Positions 1-9,987 of a DNA stretch of 64,000 nt are shown in pieces (the stretch's first letter is position 1; each line of letters begins with the position of its first letter). Origin of the DNA: Phoenix dactylifera (taxonomy: Eukaryota; Streptophyta; Magnoliopsida; Arecales; Arecaceae); contig NC_052395.1 of NCBI RefSeq assembly GCF_009389715.1, forward strand, positions 25,035,482-25,099,481, in the 5' to 3' direction. The position numbers and the translations under genes were made by a program. The notes below the pieces were generated by a model. That model was not told the origin of the DNA, made no database searches, and saw only the letters and a list, made by a program, of their open reading frames with translations.

Positions 1-952
1 AGTAGGCGAGGATGTGAGATCCCTGCGGAGTGCGGGACATGCAGTGTGGAGGAGTCGGTCGACCACGTGCTTTTCCAGTGTACGTGGGCGAGGTCGGCAT
101 GGCAGTGGGCAGGGTTCCCAGCAGGTCTGGCATGGGAGGCCTCAGTTTTTACAGACGATGCAGCAGTGGTTGGTCCGCCCTCGGACATGTCAGGAGGCTA
201 TTCGAGCGACTTGCACAGCACATCAGATCTGGCTGGCAAGGAACGCTCGTACCCTCGGTGAGCGCAGGGTGTCACCGAGGTTCGTGGTGGAGCTAGCGCA
301 CGTACAGGCTTTGGAGATCAGATCCTCTTCAGATGGACCTCTGATAGCTCGGGACACCTGGGGTTCTCTTTCTGCCTCGGCAGCTTCTCAGATGGTGTTT
401 TTCACCTGGGAACCCCCACCCCCGAATTTCCTCAAGGTCAACTTCGATGGATCGGTTTTGGATGGAGGCGCGCGAGGTGGTGCGGGCTTTGTGATACGGG
501 ACCCGCACTCCAGAGTTGTGGCAGCAGGGGGATGTCGACTGTTCGGCATATCGGTCCTCGGGGCAGAGTTACGAGCTGCCTGGGCCGGGCTTCGATATGC
601 GAGGCAGGCTTTGCAGGCTGGCTCGATTGTTTTGGAAGGCGACTCAGCCACAGTCATCAGCTGGATTCAGAAGGGGCTGAGGGGTGAGGGCTCAGACCAC
701 CCTTGGTTCGGGACATAGGGATGATGTGTGGGGTTGGGGTGGCCATTCAGGCCAAGCATGTATTTCGAGAAGCCAACGGGGCAGCCGACTGGGTGGCTGC
801 CTTCGCGGCTCATCATTCAGGATACACCCTGTGGGTGGGGGAGGGGGAGCTGCCTCTGGCTCTCCGTGAGTTAGTATTTTTTGACTTTATTGGGTGTATT
901 CGTACACGTTTTGTATGAAAACCCGCTTTTAGCAAAAAAAAAAACAAAAAAG
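1..952 (+). mobile_element. LINE 3' end (zf-RVT, RNase H-like domain, A-rich tail)
   Basis: This is the 3' end of a plant non-LTR retrotransposon, entering from the left edge. Frame 1 from base 1 shows a zinc-knuckle reverse-transcriptase tail (CEIPAECGTC, then HVLFQC). Frame 2 at about 405-715 carries an RNase H-like domain (VNFDGS, GAGFVIRD, LEGDS). Frame 1 at 703-918 holds its end (VFREANGAADWVA). The coding line changes frame at least twice, so this copy is dead. The stop near 916 is followed by an A-rich tail at about 933-950, which marks the 3' terminus. Plant LINEs of the L1 type commonly end in this domain order. The 5' part and any target duplication lie outside the window. Confidence 0.85.
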
Positions 953-1524
953 CACAGCTAATATTTTAGCATACCATCATCAGTTTCCGGTATGAGAAAG
1001 ATGGTTCTGTACGAGAGAGAAGCTTTCTGTGACAACTTTGCAGCTGTTTTCCTCTATTAAGTGGTCCCCTACAGTTTGATGATGAGCTTACGGATGACCT
1101 GGAGCATGTATGGAATGACCATCCTATAGCTTATTTGAAAATCAAGAAAAATATATTATTTTTATCTATCTATCTACCTACCTACCTCCTTTTTTTTATC
1201 AGTATTAGAAAATATTTTCTACAAACAACGACAACCACCATAGGAGAGAAAAAAAAAAGATTAAAAATTAAAACGATGATAATCTTCACATGGGTCGCAG
1301 CAAGGTGCTCTCACCATGCTTCAACAGCCACGTCGCAATCACGTTTCTTTCTTTAATGTAGGAGATTAGTGTCTCCATTCTCCTAGTTGCCTTTGTTTTC
1401 TATCTACATTTCTTTGCGAACGTCACAACCACTCCCTGCGTATAATTGAACGAGCCTGAGGTCCTTCCTGTCTCGAATTGACAAAGCTCAAGTTTCTCTC
1501 TTTGCAGTAGGAGTCTCTTCTGAG
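953..1524. other. Intergenic, upstream of the NLR gene
   Basis: This gap holds the presumed promoter and leader of the NLR gene that starts at 1525. A short TCTA/CCTA-type microsatellite lies at about 1163-1190. I see no convincing TATA box at a fixed distance and no further reading frame with family similarity. Confidence 0.4.
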
Positions 1525-4260
1525 ATGGTGGGGGTTGAAGTGATCATCGCTGGATGGGCGGCATCTCCCCTTATCAGTAAGGCGATCGACATGCTTAAAT
1601 CTTATTTGGAGGACAACCACGACTTGGATAAAGATATGAAGAGGAGGCTGGGCGATGTGCAACTCGATCTTCCACGTATCGAGCGCGCGATCAACGCTGC
1701 TGAGGGATGGCCGATCGAGGACAAGCCTCTTCTGGCATGGCTAAGGCAAGTCAAAGATGCGGCTTACAAGGCAGAGGACTTGCTCGATGATTTGGAATCC
1801 AAATTCCACCAGGGTGAAAATAAGGTGCGTGCTTCTAGTTCCTCTAAGCTACAGGCTGTCAAGCGTACAGTTTTGACTGATGATGATCTCAAAAACTTGA
1901 AGAACCTTGTGAATGACCTTGAGCGAATTAATCCACAAATTAAGTCTTGGGAACAAGTGCTGCAGCAGCACAATGCAAATATGAGAGCTGCAATCAGCAA
2001 GAATAGGTTTTTTTTAACCCCTCAGGAGGTGATTGGACGAACTAGAGAGACAGATCGTATATTACGGAGGTTACTGAGAGGAGAGGAGGGGACTAGTAGT
2101 ACTCCGAGCTTTGTTGTCCTTCCCATAGTAGGCATTGGGGGTGTTGGCAAATCTACGCTTGCATGGCATATTTATACGCATGAGAGGCTTTTCCCTGAGG
2201 ACAAAAGTCAGGAGGATCATTTCTCATGGAAAGTGTGGTTGAACGTGTCTAAGAATCTTGATATTATAGAAATTGCAAATAAGTTAGTCCTGAACAAAGA
2301 AAGCCCGGTATCAGAAATTGTAGATGATCGTGATTCTGTTAATGCTATTTTGGAAGATATATTGAAGAAATTTAAGAAGTTGACGAAGGACCAGAAGTTT
2401 TTGATTGTCCTCGATGATGTATGGGATGTGGACACACAAAGTTGGGATAAACTGAAGAGCTTCTTAGCATGTGGGGCAAGGGGAAGCACTATATTGATAA
2501 CAACTCAATATAAAAGAGTAGCAAAAATCATGCGCACTATGAAGCCTATAAAATTAGATGTTCTAACGGACGATGACTATCAGCAACTTTTAGAACAATG
2601 CACATTTGGTGGTGATCAGAATCTTGAGGAACAAACAAGGCAAGATTTACAATCAATTGGTAGGAAAATATCTATACTGCGAGGCTTACCTCGGGCCGCA
2701 AACGCACTGGGAAATATGTTAAGGCCCTTTCTGGATTCGAATTACTGGGAAACATTCTTGAATAGTAAATGGTGGGAACATAATAAAATTTTAAGAGATG
2801 TACTACCATCTCTGGGGTTGAATTATCAAAACCTAGATGCAAGTCAGAAACTATGCTTTGCTTATTGTTCCATATTTCCCAGGGGTCACAAATTCGAGCA
2901 AAATCGATTGGTACACATGTGGATGGCTCAGGGTTTCATCCAGCCCAAGACCGCAGGGAAAATGAGAATAGAGGATATAGGGAGGCAGGTATTTGCCGAA
3001 CTTGTACATAGGAATTTCTTCCAAAAGATATCTGAAAATGAGTATGTGATGCATGATATAATCAGAGAGTTGGCAGAATATCTTTCTTCGGATGAATGTT
3101 CTGTGATCAATGATGAGACTGAACAAATTCAACCGGGAGTGCGCCATGTAACTGTTACAACTCAAAATTTGGTTGCATTTAATGATTTGAGCATGGTTGA
3201 AAAGTTGAGAACCATTTTGTTCTTTGGCAATTATGAAACGGATGCATTTTATAAGGTTCTTAAGAGCATTTTAAAATATTCGAAAAGCCTGCGAGTGTTG
3301 GATTTATCTTACAGTAACTCAGGAATCAGCAAACTGCCAAAAGCTATTAGTCACTTGTCACATCTGCGGTACCTGGATATCTCTAACACTAAAATCTGTT
3401 GGCTGCCCAAGCTATTTTGTAAGCTTTACCATCTACAGGTGCTGAACTTGCAGCTGTGTGATTTTAATGAGTTACCTAAAGGCATGAATAAATTGACCAA
3501 CTTGCGCCATTTATGTGCAGAATCTAAGACAGTTTCTCTAATATCTGGGATTGGGAAACTTACTTACCTTCAAGAACTAAAGGAATTCCACGTTAGTAAG
3601 AAGAAGGGTCACAAGATAGAAGAATTAAAGGACCTAAGAGCACTTCGAGGGCAGCTATTAATTCAGAATCTTGAAAATATTGATAGCAAGGAAGAGGCCA
3701 TGAAAGCAAGACTAAGCGAAAAGAGGCACCTTGATGCACTGCATCTTTATTTTGAGATAAAGGATGGACCAGTGACTAGATCTGGCTTCATTTCAACAAG
3801 AATACTCAAAGTATTTTCAAAAAGCGAAAATACACCTAACTTGAAAGGGCTACTTGAAGGGCTCGAACCTTATTGTGATATTAAGGAACTAGTAATCAAG
3901 GGTTATGACAGCGAGATGTTTCCAAGTTGGCTTCGGCAACTAACCTCTCTCCAAGAGCTACAGTTTTCTAATTGTGACAATCTCCAGCATCTGCCTGATT
4001 ATTTGGTAAACCTTTCCTTGCTCAAGAAGTTGACCATATGCGACTGTCCTAAGGTCATGTCATTGCCAAAGAATCTCTTGCCTGCCTCACTTAAAGAATT
4101 GCATATCTCGGGATGCCAGCTGTTGAAGGAACGGTGCCAAAAGGAGGGAGGACCAGATTGGCCAAACATTGCTTGTGTACCTTGCATATGTATTGACCAG
4201 GAGATCATACAAATGTTGCAAGAAGGAAGCTCAGACACGGCTGCTACTTCTATGTCTTAG
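1525..4260 (+). CDS. CC-NB-ARC-LRR disease resistance protein
   Basis: An uninterrupted 911-residue intracellular immune receptor of the plant CNL class. Known members sense pathogen effectors and switch on defence through ADP/ATP exchange in the NB-ARC module. An N-terminal Rx-type coiled coil spans about residues 1-170, with an EDVID-like stretch (AEDLLDDLE, near 83). The P-loop GIGGVGKST is at 203-211, kinase-2 LIVLDDVW at 293-300, RNBS-B near 325, GLPRA at 387, RNBS-D CFAYCSIFP near 444 and MHD at 509-511. Leucine-rich repeats run from about 585 to the end (LRVLDLSYS, LRYLDIS, LQVLNLQ). The ATG at 1525 is chosen because the coiled coil starts right after it. No motif is damaged, so the gene looks functional. 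Two decayed copies of its 3' end lie downstream, suggesting a former tandem cluster. The recognised pathogen cannot be read from sequence. Confidence 0.95.
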   Translation: MVGVEVIIAGWAASPLISKAIDMLKSYLEDNHDLDKDMKRRLGDVQLDLPRIERAINAAEGWPIEDKPLLAWLRQVKDAAYKAEDLLDDLESKFHQGENKVRASSSSKLQAVKRTVLTDDDLKNLKNLVNDLERINPQIKSWEQVLQQHNANMRAAISKNRFFLTPQEVIGRTRETDRILRRLLRGEEGTSSTPSFVVLPIVGIGGVGKSTLAWHIYTHERLFPEDKSQEDHFSWKVWLNVSKNLDIIEIANKLVLNKESPVSEIVDDRDSVNAILEDILKKFKKLTKDQKFLIVLDDVWDVDTQSWDKLKSFLACGARGSTILITTQYKRVAKIMRTMKPIKLDVLTDDDYQQLLEQCTFGGDQNLEEQTRQDLQSIGRKISILRGLPRAANALGNMLRPFLDSNYWETFLNSKWWEHNKILRDVLPSLGLNYQNLDASQKLCFAYCSIFPRGHKFEQNRLVHMWMAQGFIQPKTAGKMRIEDIGRQVFAELVHRNFFQKISENEYVMHDIIRELAEYLSSDECSVINDETEQIQPGVRHVTVTTQNLVAFNDLSMVEKLRTILFFGNYETDAFYKVLKSILKYSKSLRVLDLSYSNSGISKLPKAISHLSHLRYLDISNTKICWLPKLFCKLYHLQVLNLQLCDFNELPKGMNKLTNLRHLCAESKTVSLISGIGKLTYLQELKEFHVSKKKGHKIEELKDLRALRGQLLIQNLENIDSKEEAMKARLSEKRHLDALHLYFEIKDGPVTRSGFISTRILKVFSKSENTPNLKGLLEGLEPYCDIKELVIKGYDSEMFPSWLRQLTSLQELQFSNCDNLQHLPDYLVNLSLLKKLTICDCPKVMSLPKNLLPASLKELHISGCQLLKERCQKEGGPDWPNIACVPCICIDQEIIQMLQEGSSDTAATSMS

Positions 4261-5171
4261 GTATATGCTCTGCTTTCTAGCTTTTGTACACATCCCTCAG
4301 TTACACTTTACATTTGCTCTGTGTATTAATGATTTCAAATTCTAGTAATATACTAGGACAACAGCTTATGCCGGCCAATATTATCTGCCCTCCCTTTGTT
4401 CTTTTTTATTATAATCATTGTTTTTCACAATTGATTAGATGTTCTATTGCTTAAAGAGCTCAGTAACCTCTCTGTAATCTAATCTCAGGTTGAAAAATCC
4501 AGTTCCTATTGTTTGTGCTAGTAACACATTGATTGAAGTTCCAAAGATAGTCTATGGCACCTAAGGACAATTTGAGCCTTGTATGAGATATCGTGCTACC
4601 TCTAGGTATATGAAGTCCCATGTTATATCCTGTTAACCCACAAGTATGTATTTTGTTTTGTGATCTAGCAATCTTATCATATAGTCTGATGGCAATCCTG
4701 CACCTAATCAATTTTTTCCCCTACGTTGTACTTGTTTACATTTCTAAGGTCATGCCACAACCAGCTTTATGAGGGCATTGCATCAAGCTACAGCATACTG
4801 ATGCATGCACATGTATTTTTGAGTGTGTGGCTTGTACAAACAATCACAGCCTGATTTGTGGTCAACCTTTGCATTAGCAACTGATTGATGTCTGTTGGTG
4901 TGTTGCTATAAAGGAGGCTCATTTAGGAATTTGATGGGATTCAGGTTATTTTTCGAGGATGGATGAGATTTGGTTTGTTAATGACATAAAAAAAAAATGT
5001 AATCACTATGTATGTACTTGTGCAAGTTTGGGATAACATCAAGGTTGCAAAAGTACCAGTCAAGATTTTGCTAAACTTAATAGAAAATCTCATCTTAGTA
5101 CAAGCTTAGGATTTTATTATCCCTAACCCCATATTGCATTTTCATTATTTAATTTCTCATGTTGTTGGTTG
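4261..5171 (+). other. NLR 3' UTR and downstream spacer
   Basis: The first 500-550 bases, to about 4800, correspond to the downstream copies at 5172-5930 and 8107-8625. Shared landmarks are a motif around 'ggacaacag', a GAGCTC block near 4455 and 'tttctaaggtca' near 4741. This was therefore probably transcribed 3' UTR, possibly with a UTR intron. From 4800 to 5171 I recognise nothing. Confidence 0.5.
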
Positions 5172-5930
5172 CTGATCTTGCTCGAAGAATTGCATATCAC
5201 AATATGCCAGATGAGCAATGCCTTTAGAGTAGGGAGCTGATTGGCCAATGACTGTTCACATCCCCCACATGCATATCGATCTGGATATGCTATGAGATGG
5301 TACGACAAAGCCACTGCTACTTCCATTGCTTCGGTCCACTCTCACTTCCTATCCTTTATCTGTCAGTAATATTTTGCATTATTCATATATTAACGGCCTG
5401 ACCGCAATATTATATGAGGACAACAGTTTACATAAGTCCTTATTTTCCAGCTCTTTTCCTTCTTTTTTTCTTTAGTCATATTCATATTTCAATTGTCTGA
5501 AGAGCTCGCTGGTCTAATTGAGAATTCTCTTATTAGATCTCAGTAACGGCACATGTTTTTTAAGGCTTAAAGCACACATTCTGTATTTTGTCATCCCACT
5601 GCTTTCTATTCATCTATCGCATCCTTGCAGGTAAATAGAAATATTTCCATTTCTTACCTGGCATTTTAAATTTCTAAGGTCAGCTTGAGATGAGAAACTC
5701 TGGGAGGCATTGTGCCAAGGTGTCACCAGTCATTCACGATTTAGATTTGGTAGCATATGGCTTTTGCAATAAATTCAGTTCAAAGTGTTATCATCTTCTA
5801 GCACCTGATCAGCCATTCAATTCTTCTGATAGGTTGCATTGGACCAGCCAACTTCAAGGATGCGACAAGCTTCAGTATGTTAAAACTGTTTCAAACCACT
5901 TTATGGCCCTTTGCTGAACCCTGAATCAGT
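5172..5930 (+). pseudogene. Relic of a tandem NLR copy (last LRR codons plus 3' UTR)
   Basis: Bases 5172-5345 align by eye with the last ~170 coding bases of the intact NLR gene (about 4087-4260). They share 'aagaattgcatat', 'gattggcca', 'catgcatat' and 'gctgctacttc' in the same order and spacing. The similarity continues through the 3' UTR blocks ('ggacaacag', the GAGCTC block, 'tttctaaggtca') to about 5930. Only the tail of the gene survives, with no usable reading frame. It is the remnant of a tandem duplicate, and the divergence shows it is old. Confidence 0.75.
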
Positions 5931-6266
5931 TTTAATCACCTAAGAGAAAGTCTTGCTAATCATCTCAATTTGAAACCCCAGGACATGCTGCGATGTTCCA
6001 CAAGGAAGCCAGCTTCCAAATGTTTTAAACTGGAAAGCACTTCATAGGATCCTGACATGCTGTAATGAACTCTCATTTGGAATGCCACAAGTTTGCGCAT
6101 TCTTTTCCCTTCTTTTCCTTTCCTCTCTTTTATTTCTTCCTATTTTTTGTTTTTATTGCTGAGAAATGTGATCGCCATGCATTTACATGCATCCTTGGAT
6201 GATAAATTGCAGAGTTGTTGAAGTTAGATATGAGTAGTTTGGGGTCTCACAAAATATGATGCAAGG

Positions 6267-7064
6267 TCTTACTGGATGTTCAGCGCATATCTTCTCCACA
6301 TGCCCAATGTTCAGCACCATCTGGAAAGAAATCTGCTCAGAGCTGGGGATTCTTCGTCCACAATCCTCTTTCGACTATCTCTGCACGTCCAGTGGAACTT
6401 AGCTAAGAACAGTCGGCACATTATACTAATGCTGCTCATAGCCTGGCTTGGTCCTGTTGGAGAGAAAGGAACGCCAGTCTTTTCCTTAACAAACACAGAC
6501 CCGTTGCCTCAATTGCCACTGAAGCACTGCATGCATTCAATGATTGTTCACTAACCTGTAGACCTCTGAATCCTCCTCAGTTGCCTCAATTGTTAGGGTG
6601 AGGCATGTTCACAATCATCTGGTCGACCTCTGAATCCTCCATGCACCTTTTTGGTATCTCTAGTAATTGAAGATGACAAGTGGCACAGACTTTGGCACAG
6701 ACTCTGGCACGGCACAGGGTCTGACATGAATTTCTCTCTGCTACTGGAAAACTGATGGTATCATCCCCTCCCTTACTTGGATGACTGAAAACTCTAGTCA
6801 CTGGGTCTTCTTCAGCAAACACTTCGACCGGCTCATGGCTAAGGAGAATGAAGAGCTGTAGAATGATGAGATTGCTCCTGGGGCTTTACACATTTGAGTT
6901 TCTTGATGCTGGAGATGCTCCCAATTTTGGTTCATCAATTCTCTGCTAATGTAACTGATCACTTGATCTCACTCCTTTTGTAAATACTTTTCCATCCTCA
7001 ATAAAAGTCCGGTGGCTATTTACTTAGCCTACTTTTCCATCAAAAAACGATCTTACTAGATGTT
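6267..7064 (+). mobile_element. 5'-truncated LINE with 14-bp target-site duplication
   Basis: The element proper is 6281-7050. It opens in the zf-RVT tail (HIFSTCPMFSTIW), and near 6450 a second frame reads WRERNASLFLNK, the usual end of this LINE type. The frames no longer join. It ends after a 'ctcaataaaa' block in a short A run at about 7041-7047. It is bracketed by near-identical 14-mers, tcttactggatgtt (6267-6280) and tcttactagatgtt (7051-7064), differing at one base. That is the classic signature of target-primed reverse transcription with 5' truncation. It sits between two relic copies of the NLR tail. Confidence 0.85.
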
Positions 7065-7617
7065 ACCACGCTTGTGTAATTCTGTTTCCTTTTCTTACTA
7101 TTACAGCCTGCAATCTGAGCTGAGGATAGGTTTTGGGAGTTAGCTGACCCTCGTGGGATCGGCCCACCAATTTTGAATTGTCGATGATAGAGTAGAAGCC
7201 CCAAAAGGAGAATTATGAATTTATTTGATAGGGGATTGTAACATTTCACCCGGAGATGGAAAATTCGCTATTATTCGTTCATGAATCATGAGAGCAAACC
7301 TGTGATGAGGAGATGAGCTACTGGGAAAATTTTTTGCATGCTCAGAATGTCCATTAAGATGCAGCATCAAAAGCTGGATTCTCCATTACGAGATATGTGG
7401 GCCTTAAATTCACGTTTGCATTAAGTTTTTTGACCGAATGATGGATTCCATGTAAACTGCCTTTTACATAAAGAAGCAATGATTCTCAAGTTCAACATTC
7501 AAAGAAACACTTCTATTAGCAGAAAAGGTGATGCGCATTGTTTCATTTTTCCAAAAATTCAGATAAATACAAAAATAGAGATGTGAATGCACACAGTTCA
7601 GGGGTGCCCAAAAATTC
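7065..7617. other. Spacer, nothing recognised
   Basis: AT-rich DNA between two LINE fragments. I find no reading frame with family similarity, no repeat and no RNA gene. Confidence 0.4.
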
Positions 7618-8066
7618 ATTTTTTTATGTAAGTGGAGGAAGGAAGACCTTTCCCCAGATGTTATTAAGAGATGGAAAAGAATATCAGGTACAAGTACAGA
7701 GGATGAATAGAGGATGATGTAGAAGACAGATGATCTTAATGACTGAGTAGAGTGTCAATCTTCCTCTCTAAGATTTTGTCCTATTTTTCCCTTCTCGGTT
7801 GATTGGGGATTTCTTCTTCAGGAACACCCTACAGTTTCTTTCCAACCAAATTTGCCAACAAAATACAAGCACCATTTGATCCTATACTCTATGAAAATAA
7901 TGGATCCTCTCGCATCTCCAGGTTGTTTACAATGTCTGTAAGGAAGTTGGCTAACCTCTCCAGGCAATGCACTTTTTGACAGCTAACCAAACACCTTTGG
8001 AATAGGAGCAATGAATAAGAAGGTGATTAGTGGTTGCTTAAGGAGCTCCACATAATACTCCGGACC
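7618..8066 (-). mobile_element. LINE 3' fragment, minus strand
   Basis: Read on the minus strand, the stretch begins near 8066 with a zf-RVT-like pattern (CGAP, then HLLIHCSYSKGVW). It continues to a WLERN-type stretch near 7830 (IWLERNCRVFLKKKSP) and ends in an A-rich run near 7618. Stops interrupt the frame, so it is a decayed 5'-truncated LINE. It is oriented opposite to the one at 6281. I could not fix a target duplication. Confidence 0.65.
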
Positions 8067-8070
8067 ACAG

Positions 8071-8072
<2 letters not shown>

Positions 8073-8106
<34 letters not shown>
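8073..8106. repeat. (AT)n microsatellite
   Basis: About 17 AT units directly before the third NLR-tail relic. Confidence 0.95.
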
Positions 8107-8108
<2 letters not shown>

Positions 8109-8625
8109 TTGCCCAAGTCCCTAATTTCCAGCTTTATTTTCTTCTTTGTTTTCATTGGTCAGAATTCATACTCAAGTTGTTTGAAGAGCCAACTGACTAA
8201 GTGATGGATTGGGATGTAGTTTCCTTGCCATAACGCCTATTTCTGGTAATGGTGCGTGTGTTGTTTAAGCACATAAGCACATGCTCTGCATTTTGTTATA
8301 CAACTTCATTCTATGCAATATGCATTGATTTAGTTGCATCCTTACAGCGAGTTAGAAATTTCTCGATCTCATGACACTTCAAATTTCTCAGGTCACCCAT
8401 AGCTGAGAGACTTTGGAGAACGTTGCACCAAGGTATCACCAGGGACAATTTAATTTGGGTTGTGTGGCTCTGTTATCAATTATAGCACAATGACAGTATC
8501 TTTGACAACCGTACAGTTACTTCGTTGCTTCTGGTAGGTTGTTGCAAAGGAGCTCCTTTCAGAGACGCCATGTACTTCAGTCTGTGGAGACTTTTCTTCA
8601 ACACTAAACAGGAACGCGACGAGCC
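8107..8625 (+). pseudogene. Third, UTR-only relic of the NLR tail
   Basis: This stretch matches 5430-5900 in order. Shared elements are the 'taatttccagct' block, the 'ttgtttgaagagc' block, 'tttctcaggtca', 'ttgcaccaaggtatcacca' and 'ttctggtaggttg', each with an obvious partner in the 5.4-5.9 kb relic. It lacks LRR coding sequence. It is best read as the 3' UTR of another lost tandem NLR copy. Confidence 0.65.
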
Positions 8626-9987
8626 TTCGATTGCTTAGAATGGCGTCAGCTGAGGCATACAGGCAAGCCCCATTTAAAGGCCTAGGATACAGCCTGCATG
8701 GTTTCAAACCAGAACGAGCTTTCGAGAGTTTTAAACTACCTCCTATGGGACGGGTGGCATGCTCTGTTGACATGGAAGGGAAGCCATCTTATGCACCAGT
8801 AACTGATAATGATCTTCTGTCTTCTGATATGCTGTTGGGATGGATTAATTATGCCATAAGCTTTTTATTGATGAAAAATACAATCGCTGCAAAAGACAAA
8901 GTGAGAAGAGTCAAATTCTGATTTGTTGTCATTATGGTCACAGAACATGATATAAGAAATTATTGGAGTTTATCAATCTTGTGTAACTTCGCTTCCTCTT
9001 TTGCCTTATTATGGTTTCTTCTTGAATAATGACATAATTTTGATGTAGACACTGAAAATTATTGCAAAGTGGACAGATGTATTGCAATAAGGAAAACCAA
9101 TAGATGGATTCTCCTTCGTGTGAGTCCAAAGCCCTAAATTCATGCTTACAAGAAACACTGTATCCAAAAAAACTAAAGGCAATTAAATATTTTTCCATTT
9201 TACAAAATTTCAAAGGAACAGGCATCCATTTAAAAGAAATGGCAGTATGAAAGTACAAGTTCTCGGAGTCAATACAGTAAGAAAAAACACGTATTAGTTC
9301 TCTCTCATGACTGGAATGCGATAATTGTTTCTTCTAGAACCATTTTACGCATTGAAAGGATCCACCTCACCATATTTCCTGCTCTCATAGGAAAGTTTCT
9401 CTAGAGGAATGTTTAATTCAAAATTCTGAGCAAAATGTTCAATTCAAAACTGTGCGCTAAATTTAGGTTTCAAGTGATGGAAATGCATTCCAGCAGATCA
9501 TTTTTTCTCTCTATGAATCCAAGCAAATGTTCGGTGGACCCATTCTTCAGGCCAAGGTAACTTCGATATCCGACATTCCACAAATCCTGAACCTGAATAC
9601 ATTTAGAGCAGAAAAAGCTGCAGAAGGTAAGAGTAGACAAAAGCCAACAACGCCTTGACCTGCCTGTTGGCACCCTGCTCCCCTCTCAGCATGCACTGGG
9701 GAGATGTTCCAGGTTCAGACGCACAAAACGGCATTTATCACAGTTTTCACAAAATTAATTTCAACACAATGAAAAACATAACCACCACAATGCCAACATA
9801 GTTAGAAGAACGAAATTTTTAGCAGCAGGTTCCTACTTATTCTGGATGGTTATTTGCAAATAAAACAAGTAACTCATGCCAGTCCAAATGCCATTATTCT
9901 GGGTCAGTCATCTGCAAACAGATCCAGATACTTGTTTTCAACAAATTTTGAAAAAGCTCTCTCAGAAGCAACTTCAGAAATTGGCTT
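8626..9987. other. Spacer and SDH3 3' UTR side
   Basis: A plus-strand frame at 8631-8921 (96 codons) starts where the NLR-tail relic ends. It matches no family I know and is probably chance. The part nearest 9987 should hold the 3' UTR of the minus-strand SDH3 gene, but I could not place its poly(A) site. Nothing else is recognised. Confidence 0.35.

Noticed and set aside
8631-8921. 96-codon frame as a gene
   Set aside because: No family similarity, no promoter, and it begins at the edge of a decayed NLR-tail relic. Kept only as a note.
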